A stretch of 64,000 nucleotides of DNA from Protea cynaroides (Eukaryota > Streptophyta > Magnoliopsida > Proteales > Proteaceae). Each line of letters begins with the position of its first letter. Position 1 is the first letter of the stretch. The stretch is taken from contig CM053267.1 in NCBI GenBank assembly GCA_028583415.1, positions 53,954,914 through 54,018,913 on the forward strand, given 5' to 3'. Position numbers and translations under genes: made by a program. The notes below the pieces were generated by a model that was not told where the DNA came from, did no database searches, and was given only the letters and a program-made list of their open reading frames with translations. This document shows, piece by piece, positions 50,883 through 62,961 of this stretch.

Positions 50883-51393
50883 TGCTAATTAGTTTTGATT
50901 CGTATTTTATGAGGTTGAAGTCCGGTTCCTTTGCACTTATGTACACGTAAATGATGCACATAAATGCAAATGGGTCATACCCCACTTATTTTTATATTGT
51001 AAGAGATTTCCCAATGTGAGGTTGTGGGACCCTCATCCATTTATGATTTAGCATATTCATTTATATGTTTTTACCCTTTTACCAATCTTACTCGACCATC
51101 ATTCAAAGTGTAAGTGCAATGGTTTTGGTTCTTTTAGGCTATGCAAGTAATCTATACCATTACCGGGAGTCTAATGGTAAGACATCATTACAGGGAATTT
51201 GATGGTAAGACCATTACTTGACCCTACCCTAATTTTCGTGAGGCTTTAATTTGTTTAACAGAATTTTAACTACGATTATCATAAATAAATAAGAAGAAGA
51301 GGAAATTATGTCGATCTTAAAAAAATCAGAATTCATTTTCCTAAAATACGACACAAAAATCTAGAATTATAAATTTGGTGGATGTTGTTTTAG

Positions 51394-51670
51394 TCTCTCT
51401 TTGGTATGCATTATAGATTTAAGGTTATATATTGTATTATGATATATGTAGTTGTTTGGTATGATTTATGGTATTTATTTATATTTAAAATAGATTAATA
51501 TAATCTAAAATCTACATTATAATGTGTTTATCATTATTGTGATAATACATTATTATTTCTTTATGTCTAATGGTATCTTGTTATTATTTATAACTCATAA
51601 TTTATATTCTCATGAATTGTTCATCATAAATAATTAATAAACATAAATATAATCTATACCAAAGAGTAAC
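51394..51670. mobile_element. TA-rich MITE, family copy 3
   Basis: Begins TCTCTCTTTGGTATGC and ends TATACCAAAGAGTAAC. The flanks give a likely duplication TTTAG (51389-51393 and 51671-51675). The matching place in the second duplicate (about 56030) reads CTTCTAGATAAA without insertion, so the boundaries are supported by an empty site. Confidence 0.72.
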
Positions 51671-51826
51671 TTTAGATAAATTAGTAGAATCATGCTCATT
51701 TCATACAATTTCTACCCCTAGACAACAACATCTAGAGATTATTTTCTTCATTGAACCATGCCTAGATAAATGGCTGATCATTGCATCACTCCGATGAACG
51801 GAATATTTATGATTTCATTGTTAGTG

Positions 51827-52532
51827 TGTAGGCCTATAGGCTCAGATTGATTGTAAGAAAAATTAAAAAGAAGGGATATAAGAAAAACAGTAATAAAATA
51901 TTGTTTAAGACTTAACCTAATAGATGGATTGATACAAATCACTCATACAATGTATATTATACGAATATGCAACAATTATCATATAAATAAAAATTATAAT
52001 AAAATGGAACTTACAATATGAGATCAGATTGAAGCAATGGATGGGTGAGTCACGTATAGATACTCTCCTTAGGATTATATTCACTCTTTATGGTGCAACG
52101 GGTTCCTGTGAATCAACCTCCAAGCTTAAGGCCCTCCTAGTTAGAAAATGATTTTTTTTTCCATATCAAAGACAGGAGGGATGAATTAGATTCAAATCCT
52201 CTGTTGGCAGTGAGGGAATTCAATGGCTGGAACTGCATCGGGACACGTACAAAGAACTAAGGCCTAGTCACTCAAAAGACATTCGAGTCGAGAATTTGGA
52301 TCTGTACTTGTTGTACACATGGGAGAAAAATCCTCTCTTGTGGTCTAGCCTACCATTTGTCCATTGAACCGGATGGGATTCATCGATTGTTCAATGGACA
52401 GCTAGCACGGCAGGCGACAAAAGACAATCTAGGTTTGTACATATGACAATTTTTCTCTCTTATAACAACATATATGATCCTTTTTTATATTGATTTTTTT
52501 TTTTTTGTGGGGGGGGGGGGGGGGATCAGAAT
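51827..52532. other. Spacer between the two duplicates
   Basis: AT-rich on the left. The right end has a T run followed by about 15 G (52490-52524). No gene or terminal repeat was recognised. Confidence 0.4.
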
Positions 52533-55500
52533 ACAATTTGCTTGAATCTAAGGATTGAAATTTGATCTCGTACACGTTAATGATATGGCCTTATTAGAGA
52601 AAGAGTCAACAATGCTATTTTTGTCACTAGAAATATAACTGAAAATACAACTTTCAAAGTACGGTTAAAGGTTCATGTACAGTCATCCCGGTTAGGATTA
52701 GTCTCACACCAAGTGTGAGAGTGTGCTTTTGCGGATATATGACATTTTACAACACCATGGGATGATTAATCCTTTAGTTGTTGACCGATGTTGTACCTAT
52801 CCAATGAAAAAAAAAAAAAAAAGCCAGTATATATGAAGGGAAAAAGATCCTACAAGGCTAGTGTGGGAATTTTCTTTCACACAATCTCTCTCTCTCTCTC
52901 TTTGTGGGTTTCATCAAGTTAAGGATATAAATCCAATTATAAATGGTTTATCAATTTACTTGGATTGAAGACATGCATAATAGAAACTAAAACCAAACCG
53001 ATTAATTATCGGTTTTGATTACATGGTTTATAAATGGTTATTTATGGGGTTCATAGGAAGGAGCAAAAGTTATATACTACATAAAATTATCATGGCTAGT
53101 AGAATCTTATATATTTTAATCTCTTCATCCAATATTTTAATGCGATATAGTCATGAGATATTTGTTATAATATAGTAATAAGCCATTGCATTCTGCTTAT
53201 ACTTCTAAGTAGCACAAAGATATAGACAGTTAATCGGTTTTACTCTGTTTTTATTCAGTTAAATTATAGTTTAATGGTTCTCAATCAGTTTCGAACCATT
53301 TATTCGTTTTATTTATATGGAAAACCAAACTGAATAGTTTTGGTTTGTATTTTATCAACCGGTTTTGGTTTAGTTTCCCGGTTCCGTCAGATTTGACACA
53401 CTTGATTAAAGTTATCGATTATTGAACACCTATTTGAGTCCAGTTTGTTTGCATTTACATACATTCTTCACGTGATTCTATCTCTATCCATGAATGTCCC
53501 ATGAACAAAGATAAAATCACGTGAAAGATGCATATACGTGCAAATGAGCCACGCCCCATCTATTTTTGCAGTGTAAGATGTTGCACTTTGGATTGTCATT
53601 GTCGGCAACTCGGACCAAGTCTGATGAGGGAGATTGATACTGGTTGTAGATTGATACCGGTTGTAGTCTTGTGGTTCGTCATGCAATTAAAGAGAGAAAT
53701 TCAAGAGAGAGAAAGAAGAGAGAGAATCGGAAGAGAGAGAAAGAGGAGAGAGAAAAATGTGAGTGGGACCCACGGTATGGTGGCAAGGTGACATGCCAAC
53801 ACGGCAGCCCACGGCACTTGGCAGCATGCCCACAAAGTTTCGGGTTCAAATTCCAAGGTTTTGAGAGTTTTGACTTTGGGTCTATTTTTGGTGGGTCCCG
53901 CAACAGGTTCATGGAGATCCGGCATTGGAAAGATGTAGAGCATCGAGTTAGCTTTCCAACGCAACTTGAATCACTTAATTCTGACGTCGGATGAGAGAGA
54001 TATCGCAGTTTCTGTCGGATCACTTGAAAAAATCATTTCACAAGTTGTTTAGGGGCAATTTCGGTATTTCATAAGTTATTTAAGGGCATTTTCGGCAAGT
54101 AACAAAGAAGAAGATCCGATATCGGTGGCCAAGAGAGAGCCACGCTTCTCAGATTCTAATCTGATGGACCGGATGAGGCGGGCTAATGTGTATCGGAGCC
54201 GACGCACAAAGATTCTATCGCGCTATCCGACCGGGCGGGAGCAGTTTAATACTATGGATCTTGTTGGTGCAAGCTTAGCCCCGATCCAGTGTGTCGCGCT
54301 TACGGTGCCGCGACTCTAATGATCCAGATCGGCGGCTGGATCAAAGCCGCTGGATCGACGCTATTTATGCAGATCGGAGGCGAGAATCAAACCCGCCTTT
54401 TAAATGAGATCCGACGGCCAAAATATTTGATTCCTTCTTCAACCAATCAGAGGCGACACCCGGACGGTGGGCGCGGCTACGGTGCAGCGCAGGCGCACCA
54501 TATGGAATTAAAAGATTCCATTTGGAATTTTTCGGAGGCCGAACTTGTTTATGCCATAACTTGGCCATCCGGTGGCCAAATCCGACGATCCAAGTTGCAC
54601 CGAGCTAGGTTTTTAATGCTCTTTCCATTGAGAATGTTTAGAGAGACTGCTGGCCGCAAGAAAAATCGAGAAGGGGAGTTTTTGAAGAAAAAAAGGGGAA
54701 AAACCTCTTATTTTTGATTTTTTTCTTGCTTTGGGATTGAAGACAGTCATTCTCCATTGCTGCTTGATGCTAATGCCGATACATTGAAGTGTTCTTGAAG
54801 GCTGGAAGAGCTTGATCGCATATGGCAAGGGTTTTTTTGACCAGATGAAGAGAACATGTCAATTATCGGAAAAATTGGTTGTGAGATTTTCTTATCTCTT
54901 TTTATTATTTATTGAACCAATCTATTGTATGTTCAAGTAGGATAATGATGTTGAATGCCTAGGGACATAGGAATCTATTGTATGCAGCATTAAGCAAAGA
55001 AAAAGAGAAGAAAAATATTAATGCCTTGCTAGGGTGGGGATTTAATTGTAGGGCATCATTATAAGCCCCAAAAATTGACTGTTGTGGTGTGTTCGGTGGG
55101 TCTGGACCAGGCTTTATGCCCGAAGCGTTGTTACGCCCTCTCGTTTATCTTGGGAAAATTTAGGGTGAGCATCCTTGTCCTGTAAAGGGCTAAAAGTTAG
55201 TATTGAGTAAATCCGAAGCCCATTGGGCATTACTCCGTGGATTAGCCATCACTCACGTGGTGGTGAACCACGTAATTTTTGTGTGTTGTGGTTTGCTTAT
55301 TTATGAGCTTTGTGAAGTGCGTGGAATGAATTGCGGGAGGGTGTGCAAATCGGTAGACCCGGCCACCGAGTGGTGTGAGGTAGATTTGCATACGATTGTG
55401 TTTGGGACGGGTTATTTTGTGAATATCAGGGCAAAGAAAGAAATTTCAAGGGAGAAATTATTCACGATTCACCCCCCTCTCAGTGTCATTCAAGGTTTAT

Positions 55501-56302
55501 CATAAGAGATTTCTCAGAATTGATGCTATGGGACTCTTATCCATTTATGATTTAACATATTCATTTATATGTTTTTACCCATTTATCCACCTTTCTCGAC
55601 CATCACTCAAAGTGTAGGTCCAATGGCTATATAAGTGTAAATGAGCCACGCCCCATCTATTTTTGCAGTGTAAGAGATTTCTCACAGTTGATGTTGTGGG
55701 ACCCTCATCCATTTATGATTTAACATATTCATTTATCTGTTTTTACCCATTTACCCACCTTACTCGACCATCACTCAAAGTGTAGGTTCAATGGCTTTGG
55801 TTCATTTTAAGCTAGGCAAGTAATTATCTCTATACCGGGAGTCTTTAAGGGTAAGACTATTACTTGACCCTACCTTAATTTTTGTGAGGCTGTAATTAAT
55901 TTAACAGAAAATTTTAACAACAATTATCATAAAAGCAAGAAGAGGAAATTATATCGACCTTAAAAAAATCAGAATTTATTTTCCTAAAATGCCACACAAA
56001 AATCTTCAATTTTAAATTTGGTAGATGTTCTTCTAGATAAAATTAGTAGTATGTTGTAAAATAAAAATAAAAAATAAAAAAGCATGGACCGTGTGATTAG
56101 TCAAGTCAAAGGTCTAGATGACCGTCATTAAAAAAAAATTAAAAAAAAGAAAAAAATTAGCACAATGCTAATTTTATAGAATTCCCACCCACATGCAACA
56201 TCATCTTGGGATTATTTTCTTCACTTAACCATGCCTAGGTAAATTTCTTATCATTGCATCACTTTGATGGATGGAAGATGTATGATTTCATTGTTAAGTC
56301 AA
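52533..56302 (+). repeat. Dispersed duplication, copy 2, interrupted by a solo LTR
   Basis: Continues the similarity to 49675-51826, but is broken at 53579-55502 by a solo LTR. Just after the LTR a block of about 140 bp (GGGAC(T/C)C(T/C)(T/C)ATCCATTTATG... through CACTCAAAGTGTAGG) is repeated in tandem (about 55503-55640 and 55641-55800). Non-coding. Confidence 0.8.
53579..55502 (+). mobile_element. Solo LTR, 1924 bp
   Basis: Starts TGTTGCACTTTGG and ends AGGTTTATCA, with exact 5-bp target duplication TAAGA at 53574-53578 and 55503-55507. The undisturbed sequence is visible in copy 1 (GTAAGAGATTT near 51000). The 3' end ATTCACCCCCCTCTCAGTG and the GA-rich block followed by GTGGGACCCAC near the start match the layout of the solo LTR at 5408-7490. 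The two are related, and the layout suggests a Copia-type family. Long frames in the GC-rich middle show no retroelement domain. Confidence 0.9.
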
Positions 56303-56722
56303 GGGCACAATTGACCATCACTATTGTCGATGTATACGGCAGAGGCACACGGGACCCACACATTCCTTAAATAGGGCCTGAATCTTAACATTAAACAATA
56401 CCTTAAACCATCTCAAGGTTAAACGATGTCTTAAGCCACCTAAAGGTTAAAAGATATCTTAAACCACCTCTTATTTTCCACTGATCCATCATTTTTACTG
56501 TTTGCTGTTCGGATTTATTTTCTATTACTCCATCATTTTTATTATTTGCTATTCGGATTCTTGACTTTAGTATCGGAGTGATCTCAGGTTAAAAGCCCGA
56601 CCTCCCTGTGCTTTCCCCTTGTTGTCTACAAATAGGTCCCACCTCGAAAGGTCTTGATGGATTCTAATAGCAACAATCTCCAATTATTTTTACGCTCCCA
56701 ACTTTAGCTTGTGTACATGGAT
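56303..56722. other. Possible LTR fragment
   Basis: CTTGACTTTAGTATCGGAGTG near 56560 (indicated in part) resembles the R/U5 region of some plant Ty3/gypsy LTRs. TTAAACCA(T/C)CT words repeat three times between 56395 and 56470. No ends were found. Confidence 0.35.
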
Positions 56723-56727
56723 ATACG

Positions 56728-56895
56728 AATTTTTTTTTAGGTCCTTCTATTGTGGTGGAACCCATAGGGGACTTCTATATGGGAGAAGAGGAGCATGCTT
56801 TCTCAAGACAAGAATATCGAATTCATGACCTCTTAACTGTCTATACTTAATTGACAAAATACCAACCAACTGAGCAAGACGTTTACGACTTCCGC
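56728..56895 (-). mobile_element. tRNA-derived SINE candidate
   Basis: On the minus strand a tRNA-like A box (TTGCTCAGTTGGTTGGTA) is followed about 40 bp later by a B box (GGTCATGAATTCGAT). The unit ends in an A run (plus-strand T run at 56730-56738). The length of about 170 bp fits a plant SINE. Confidence 0.55.
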
Positions 56896-57215
56896 TACCA
56901 CCAAATTGACTTAAATATCTCGTGTATGCTTCATGATCTCCAAGTCCCCTTCCGATATGTTTTTAATTCTTTAATTTTTAATTGATATGATTATAATTCA
57001 CATTATTATTAATTCAATCTTTCAAACACCAACTAAATACATTGAAATTGATTATCATTTTAGATGAAAAAAAAAATTCCACACGGATCCCATTCAATCC
57101 TCAAATTACTAAAAATATTTTCTACACTTTCACCAACCCAGCAAAATTGAGTCACGTTTCATAATTTGGAAATACCTCTTTTCAACCCCACCAAGTTTAC
57201 CCGGCGTAATAATTA

Positions 57216-57480
57216 GTATCCAAATCCTCTTCTCCCAGAGGTTCGGGAGGAGAGGCGGCAGCCTTGTTAGAGCCCTCCATTTTCACCATCCGTCTAAGCC
57301 GACAAGCCAACACCCCCTTGTCGGCTTAGATTGTCGGCTCAGATTCATCTGAACTTCATGTGTGACATCCCTTTGTCAGCTTAGCTTGTCAGTTCAGATT
57401 CATCCGAATCCCAAGTATCGATCATCTAACGGGGCCACCGCCTCTCCTCTGGAACTTTAGGAGGAAAGGATATGGATCCT
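57216..57480. mobile_element. Hairpin MITE with perfect 9-bp duplication
   Basis: Starts GTATCCAAATCCTCTTCTCC and ends AAAGGATATGGATCC. It is flanked by an exact nine-base duplication, TAATAATTA, at 57207-57215 and 57481-57489. Nine bases is the Mutator signature. The interior has inverted arms with GTCGGCTTAG/GTCAGCTTAG words and no ORF. Confidence 0.82.
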
Positions 57481-57669
57481 AATAATTAAAGAAAAGGAAG
57501 CCATTTTCATTGATTGCATGGCCCATGTGGAGCCATGTCTACTTTTGGATTATTCCTACTTCTGATTAATTCTCTGCTCTGTTCATGAAAAGGGGCCTAT
57601 CATACATTGTTACTGGTCCTGGCCTATTGTACATTGTTACTGGTCCCCTCCCCCCCCCCCCCAAAAAAA

Positions 57670-57911
57670 GAACCGAATCGTCTTCTCGCTGTACTTCAGG
57701 GTGGAAGGAGATGCTCCCGTCGGATGGCCGACACATGGCTCTCGGAAAAATTCGAGCCCCATGTCCGAGCCGACACCCCCTGTAAGCTCAGCTTGTCAGC
57801 TAGGCGTCGGCTCGGACATGGGGCTTGGATTTTTCCGAGAATCACGTGTCGGCCATCTGACAGGGGTGTCTCCCTCCTCCCTGAAGTATAGGGAGGAGAC
57901 GATTTGAATCC
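57670..57911. mobile_element. Hairpin MITE, CACGTG family
   Basis: Its two arms are almost exact inverted repeats: CGTCTTCTC, GCCGACACATGGCTC and CCGAGCCGACACC on the left, and GTCGGCTCGGACATGGGGC, ATCACGTGTCGGCC and GGAGGAGACG on the right. It ends GATTTGAATCC. A-rich flanks hide the target duplication. Confidence 0.78.
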
Positions 57912-57969
57912 AAAAAAAAAAATAGAGAGGCCAATGACTCATAGTCATGAGTGATGAGTCACGATTGAA

Positions 57970-58213
57970 GGATTTGATTCGTCTCCTCCCTATACATTTG
58001 GGAGGAAGGAGCCCTCGTTGGATGGTCGACACATGGCTCTCAAAAAAATCCAAGCCCCACGTTCAAGCCGACACCCCTTATCGGCTCAGCTTGTCAACTG
58101 GACGTCAGCTCGGACGTGGTGCTCGGATTTTCCCAAGAGCCACGTGTTAGTCATCCGACGGGGGCGTCTCGATCCCTCCTCCCAAAAGTACAAGGAGGAG
58201 ACGATTTGAATCC
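57970..58213. mobile_element. Hairpin MITE, CACGTG family, diverged 9-bp duplication
   Basis: Starts GGATTTGATTCGTCTCCTCC and ends GAGACGATTTGAATCC. The flanks ACGATTGAA (57961-57969) and ATGATTGAG (58214-58222) match at seven of nine positions. The right arm contains GAGCCACGTGTTAG. It lies 58 bp from the preceding copy in the same orientation. Confidence 0.76.
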
Positions 58214-58330
58214 ATGATTGAGACGTACACTAACTTGAGAAATGTTCGAGTTAAAATAGGAAGATCTTAGTTCTAGTTTCCAATAATAATTGATATTACC
58301 ATATCATCATATAAAATTAGAATATAAAAA

Positions 58331-58540
58331 TGTTAATGGAGAGGTAAATCAGTTGGTATAGACGTTTTGGGAAATGGAAGGTTTTGAGTTCGATTTTTTT
58401 TTTACTATTTTGGTTGCAAATGAAATATTCTCATTCAACCTTGAAATGATTCGATCCACATATGACCTGATCCATATAGTTGTAGGGTCAGTGTGGGTGC
58501 AGGACTACTCAAGCTGAAGATCTAGATACCCATTTTTCTT
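58331..58540 (+). mobile_element. tRNA-derived SINE candidate
   Basis: An A box-like AATCAGTTGGTATAGACG and a B box-like GGTTTTGAGTTCGATT are spaced as in a tRNA gene. A non-tRNA body follows, ending CTGAAGATCTAGATACCC, a tail seen in some plant SINEs. No clear A-tail or target duplication was found. Confidence 0.5.
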
Positions 58541-61500
58541 ATTTAAATTATTTATTTTTAAAAAAATTAGAATTCCACTCCCCAAAAATCAAAAACTTCC
58601 TCTCTCAAAAATAGATTCCTTAGATTGTTTGAAGCATATCTAATAAATTCATGTATTATATGCAAATATATGCGAACACTTCTTGCGGGATTATACTTGT
58701 CACTTTGCAAAGAATTATCCTGTCACCTTCAAATACTTAATTAGATGATGATTTTGCATGTAAGGTTTCTTTTGTATAAATATGTATTCATATATATGTT
58801 AGTATTTTATTTGTTAAATGATTTAGATGTCTATTGCATAATGATTTTATGCTCCTATTTTACCCCAAAGGTTAATGTATTAAACATATACCGTATTAAT
58901 GTCATATGCATTTTTTATTTTGTATTCATGATCGCAGTATTAAAGTCTAGACCCGATTAATACTCATATGTGTCTATGTCCGAATTTTTGTCATTCCCAA
59001 ACTTACTTTCGTTGAATGTACAAAAGGGAAAATTCGTTCTACCAGAACAATGATATGGATTTGAGGAAACCAGTGACATGAAACTATGTGAAAATATTCA
59101 AAATTTTAAATTAAACTTAAACATTAATGTTTCATTGTTTCATATAAAAATTTCAAGCCCCTATCCTGAACTTTGCTTTAAAGGCAGCCACCTGAATTTC
59201 GATGTTACTATATCGAATCCTAATATAAAAAAATTAAATTAAATTATAAAAAAAAAAACAGATCTTTCGATTTTAGTTCGAATTCTCCCCAACATTTCCT
59301 TGATGGACCAATCGCAGCCTAATTTCTATCAGGATAAACCCCAAATCATATATTTGATCATAGTTCAAGTAATTGGTATTGGATTAGTCAAATATGTGAA
59401 TTTGTATCGGTTTTGGATCTAATGATTCTCCGATCCAATCATATTTTAATATTATTATACATAGTATTGATCACATGTCAATTTTCCATTAGATCCATAC
59501 ATCGATTTAGACCAAATCAAGGAAAATGGCCAATACATATCGGATACTTGGACATGAAGGCTGCTACGGCAACCAAACTGGTGACACAAACCCTTGCGTC
59601 GGTGAAAATAATTGATGACTAGAAAGTATTTTTGGCGACAGAAAATTTCCATCTCAAAAAATATGAATTGTTGTAGTGTCCGACTCCATCCTCTTGAACC
59701 CCGATGATAATTGAAGAATATGATCTTCAACATTTTTTCTATAGACACCACTTTTTTTTTTCCAGCTTTCTCTCTCTTACAATGATCTAAATCCTCAAGT
59801 CCCTTTCCTCGCTAGAACAGGCAATATAATTTTGAAAATATTTTCCACACATTTCAGATAAAGAAAGCTGGATGCCTTTTTTTTCAGCCCTAATATTTTG
59901 AGGCATAATTTGTGCATAAGTTTTGTAAATATATTATCTTTAAAACAAACATCAATGAACACGAATATAAAAAAATCAATTTAAGTAAAACGACAAAGAA
60001 ATTTAACGTGGTTCAGAGACCAATATGATGTATTACGTCCTCATAAACAAGTTCTCACTCAAGACCTTTGCCGAAAAATCCTTTTCAATCTCCCTTTTGT
60101 GGCTAGGGCAAGAAAAAAAAATGAAAAAAGAACAATATATAGCTCTTTCAAGTCAAGTTGATCGATCCAATCACTAGGTCGGATCTAACCATCGGCCCTA
60201 ACCCTTCGTTTCGACCTCGGAAAAATTCTCATTCAGGTCGCCACCAAATTTGTCACAATGGGTTAATCTTCAAAACGAATCATGGGTTCAAAATTATCAA
60301 AGAATTCAAGACACGCATACAAACATTAACATTTCCATTTAATTTCAACATTTTTCCATATATGGATACAAACATGAAAAATACAAGAGTAATAAAGCAT
60401 AAAAATGGACTAAACCTTGGGATGTGTGGTGCCATGCATCCATCAAAAGATTCATGATTCAAGAAAGTTGGCATGGGTTGTTAAGGAAATATTCACTCCT
60501 CTGATCAAGAACTTAGCAGGTTAGCAGATTTATGGTTAATAGATTGAATCATAGTTAGTAAGTTTAGGAATAACAAAAATTCAGATATAGATACGTACGT
60601 ATATTAAAAACAATCAGACTTTAATACGGGAGTTAAAAATTCGATAAAAAATATATACAACATTAATACATACGTGTTTAATACGACAATCTTTTTACTG
60701 AAAATATGAACATATGAACATATATTCACACAATAGACATCTACATCAATCAACAAATAGAATAATAATATATAAATACAAATTTATATATAAACAAAAC
60801 TTACGATCTATGAACATAAAATCATCATCTCATTAACATAAAACACATATCAAAACTATAAGCGTTCATTCGGTAATGGGGTTTTAAGGATTTGGGATAA
60901 AAATGAAATATTATTAAGAAAAAAAAGGAGAAAATATATTTTCTTTATCATTTTTTTCATGTTTAATACCGCAAAACGCGTTCAAAACATGTTTAATACA
61001 TTTTAATACAAAAAAATACGATTTTTGAGAATCTATACAATAATTCATAAAAATACAAGAAAAATTCAGAAAAATATATAATTCATGTAATAATGTGAAT
61101 TTACTAACTATGGATTGCACAAACCGATTCATCGAAATAATTGAATTCCCAAATCTAGAGGATCAAACTTTGAGTCTTCATATGCAATGATTGAGTAATA
61201 TTCAGAAAACCCAACAAAGAACTGCAAGGTTGGCAGTTCTTTGATAACATGAAGGACATTATAACATGAAGGAGATAAATTAATAAACTAATGCCATTAC
61301 TACTTCATACCAACCGCGCGTAATGTCTAACATAATAATAACATGAAAGACATTATAATCCATGAAGAAAAAATAATCCTGTTTTTTTTCAAACTTCTCT
61401 CTCTATCTCCATTAATGGATGACTATCACAGTCTTGACTTTTCAGAAGGTTCTTAGGTTTGAGTTGGCAGGATCCATGAAGCTCTCTATTTAGACTCCAT

Positions 61501-61797
61501 ATGTACTTTGACTTGCAGAGCAGCAGCCGGCCATTCTACTCAAACCAACAAATCAAAATTAGTTTCTTCTCCCTTCTATTGAATCTGAAAACCCATTTTT
61601 CTAAAATAAAAAATAAATAAAAATCGTGAGAACCCATTTTTCTAAAATAAAAAATAAATAAAAATCCTGAGAACCCATGTTCAAGGAATCAAGTAGGATG
61701 GATTACTATTGAAGATCTAACTGGGTTTGGCTGGCCAGCCGGCAAATCCGATAAATATTTTGGTCCATTGCATTTTTATGGGAGTGCGGGTAGAGTA
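58541..61797. other. AT-rich intergenic DNA with repeat fragments
   Basis: No gene was recognised. The part 59960-60120 (ATTTAACGTGGTTCAGAGACC) resembles an inner part of plant Copia LTRs. About 60950-61115 is a degraded copy of the repeat at 43865-44275. A 42-bp unit (ACCCATTTTTCTAAAATAAA...) is repeated twice at about 61589-61673. Confidence 0.45.
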
Positions 61798-61980
61798 AGG
61801 ATATGAAAAAGGGTAACTCCTACCTTGCCCTTCAAATCAGGATATGAAAAAGGGTAACTCCTACCTTGCCCTTCAAATCAGGATATGAAAAAGGGTAACT
61901 CCTACCTTGCCCTTCAAATCAGGATATGAAAAAGGGTAACTCCTACCTTGCCCTTCAAATCAGGATATGAAAAAGGGTAA
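61798..61980 (+). repeat. 41-bp minisatellite, four and a half perfect copies
   Basis: The unit starting AGGATATGAAAAAGGGTAAC begins at 61798, 61839, 61880, 61921 and 61962. The last copy is cut after 19 bases. The copies I compared are identical, so the array is young or kept homogeneous. There are no spacers between units. Confidence 0.95.
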
Positions 61981-62326
61981 TCGGTACCCTTTGCGGTCAC
62001 TCTACCCAAAATTAACAAATTTAAGAGTAATTTTGGCAAAAATTAGGTTGGAAAATAATTTGGATTAAATCAAAATTAGTTTAAAAAGTTCATGAATTTT
62101 TTTAAATTCAGTAAATAATTGTGAATTAAAAAAATAGCCCTTGAGAATAATTCATGATTGATTTAATTTGATTAATTTTGAAATATTAGACAAAAAAATT
62201 AAATCTTTTCAAAATTTAAATAATAATGATTAATTCTTGAATTATTCCCAATATGATATTTTCTTATAATTAGTTTTTTATTTTGTTTGGAATTATTTGA
62301 TAAAACTCCTTCCGAGTTCTTAATTT

Positions 62327-62327
<1 letters not shown>

Positions 62328-62388
<61 letters not shown>
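62328..62388. repeat. (TA)n microsatellite
   Basis: About 30 TA dinucleotides without interruption, likely unstable in length. Confidence 0.92.
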
Positions 62389-62390
<2 letters not shown>

Positions 62391-62961
62391 TGAATATTAA
62401 TCTCAAGTATGGGGGAAACTGAGGAAGGAAAAGGAGTGCCGGCTATGGAGTCAAGGTCAACGATGAAGAAGAAAAGGAAATAAAATTTAAGGTGTTATTA
62501 TGAAACTACCCTTTTAATTGTGATAGAATCACAACATGCTGGGGGCAGAAAAGTCAAGTTAAAAACTCTGATTGTAACCCGTTTGGTTACAAACAGAGTA
62601 ATATTCTTCAATGTCAAACGAGTGGGTAACACTCCTTGATCATTGTCATAAATTATAGAATCTATGGAAGCCACATGGCATGCATGCAAAAGACTGTTAT
62701 AAATTAAATTGGCCCACAGCACTAAAGAGTCTTTTAAGGCGGATGAAGCGGCACATCAGTGTGAAAGAGGTGTGATTCAGATCCAAAAAGTGGGGTTCTA
62801 TTTGAATCCAGACTAGGATTTCTTTTCTAACTTTTTCTCTGACTGGGATTTCTTTTCTAACTTTTTTTCATTCTCACTAGCCAAACTCAACAAACAAGAT
62901 ACAGAGCTTTTCTTTATCCCAAAAAAAGGTGCTTTTGGCTTTATTTTTTATTAAAAAAAAA
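62389..62961. other. Spacer, nothing recognised
   Basis: A short duplicated phrase (GACT(A/G)GGATTTCTTTTCTAAC) occurs at about 62811 and 62842. No gene or element ends are seen. Confidence 0.4.

Larger units (their letters stand above)
49675..51826 (+). repeat. Dispersed duplication, copy 1
   Basis: Matches 52533-56302 in the same orientation over nearly its whole length. Shared words include TGAATCTAAGGAT, GAAAATACAACTTT, CAACACCATG, ATCGGTTTT, GGGACCCTCATCCATTTATG and ACCATGCCTAG. It carries two MITEs (50576-50882 and 51394-51670) absent from copy 2, and a (CT)n run at about 50033-50067. No coding function is evident. Confidence 0.82.

Noticed and set aside
53679..54717. Several 85-140 residue frames
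   Set aside because: They lie inside the solo LTR 53579-55502, are low in complexity or GC-driven, and show no gag or pol motif.
61798..61980. CRISPR-like array
   Set aside because: The units are directly adjacent with no spacers, in a plant nuclear context; this is a minisatellite.
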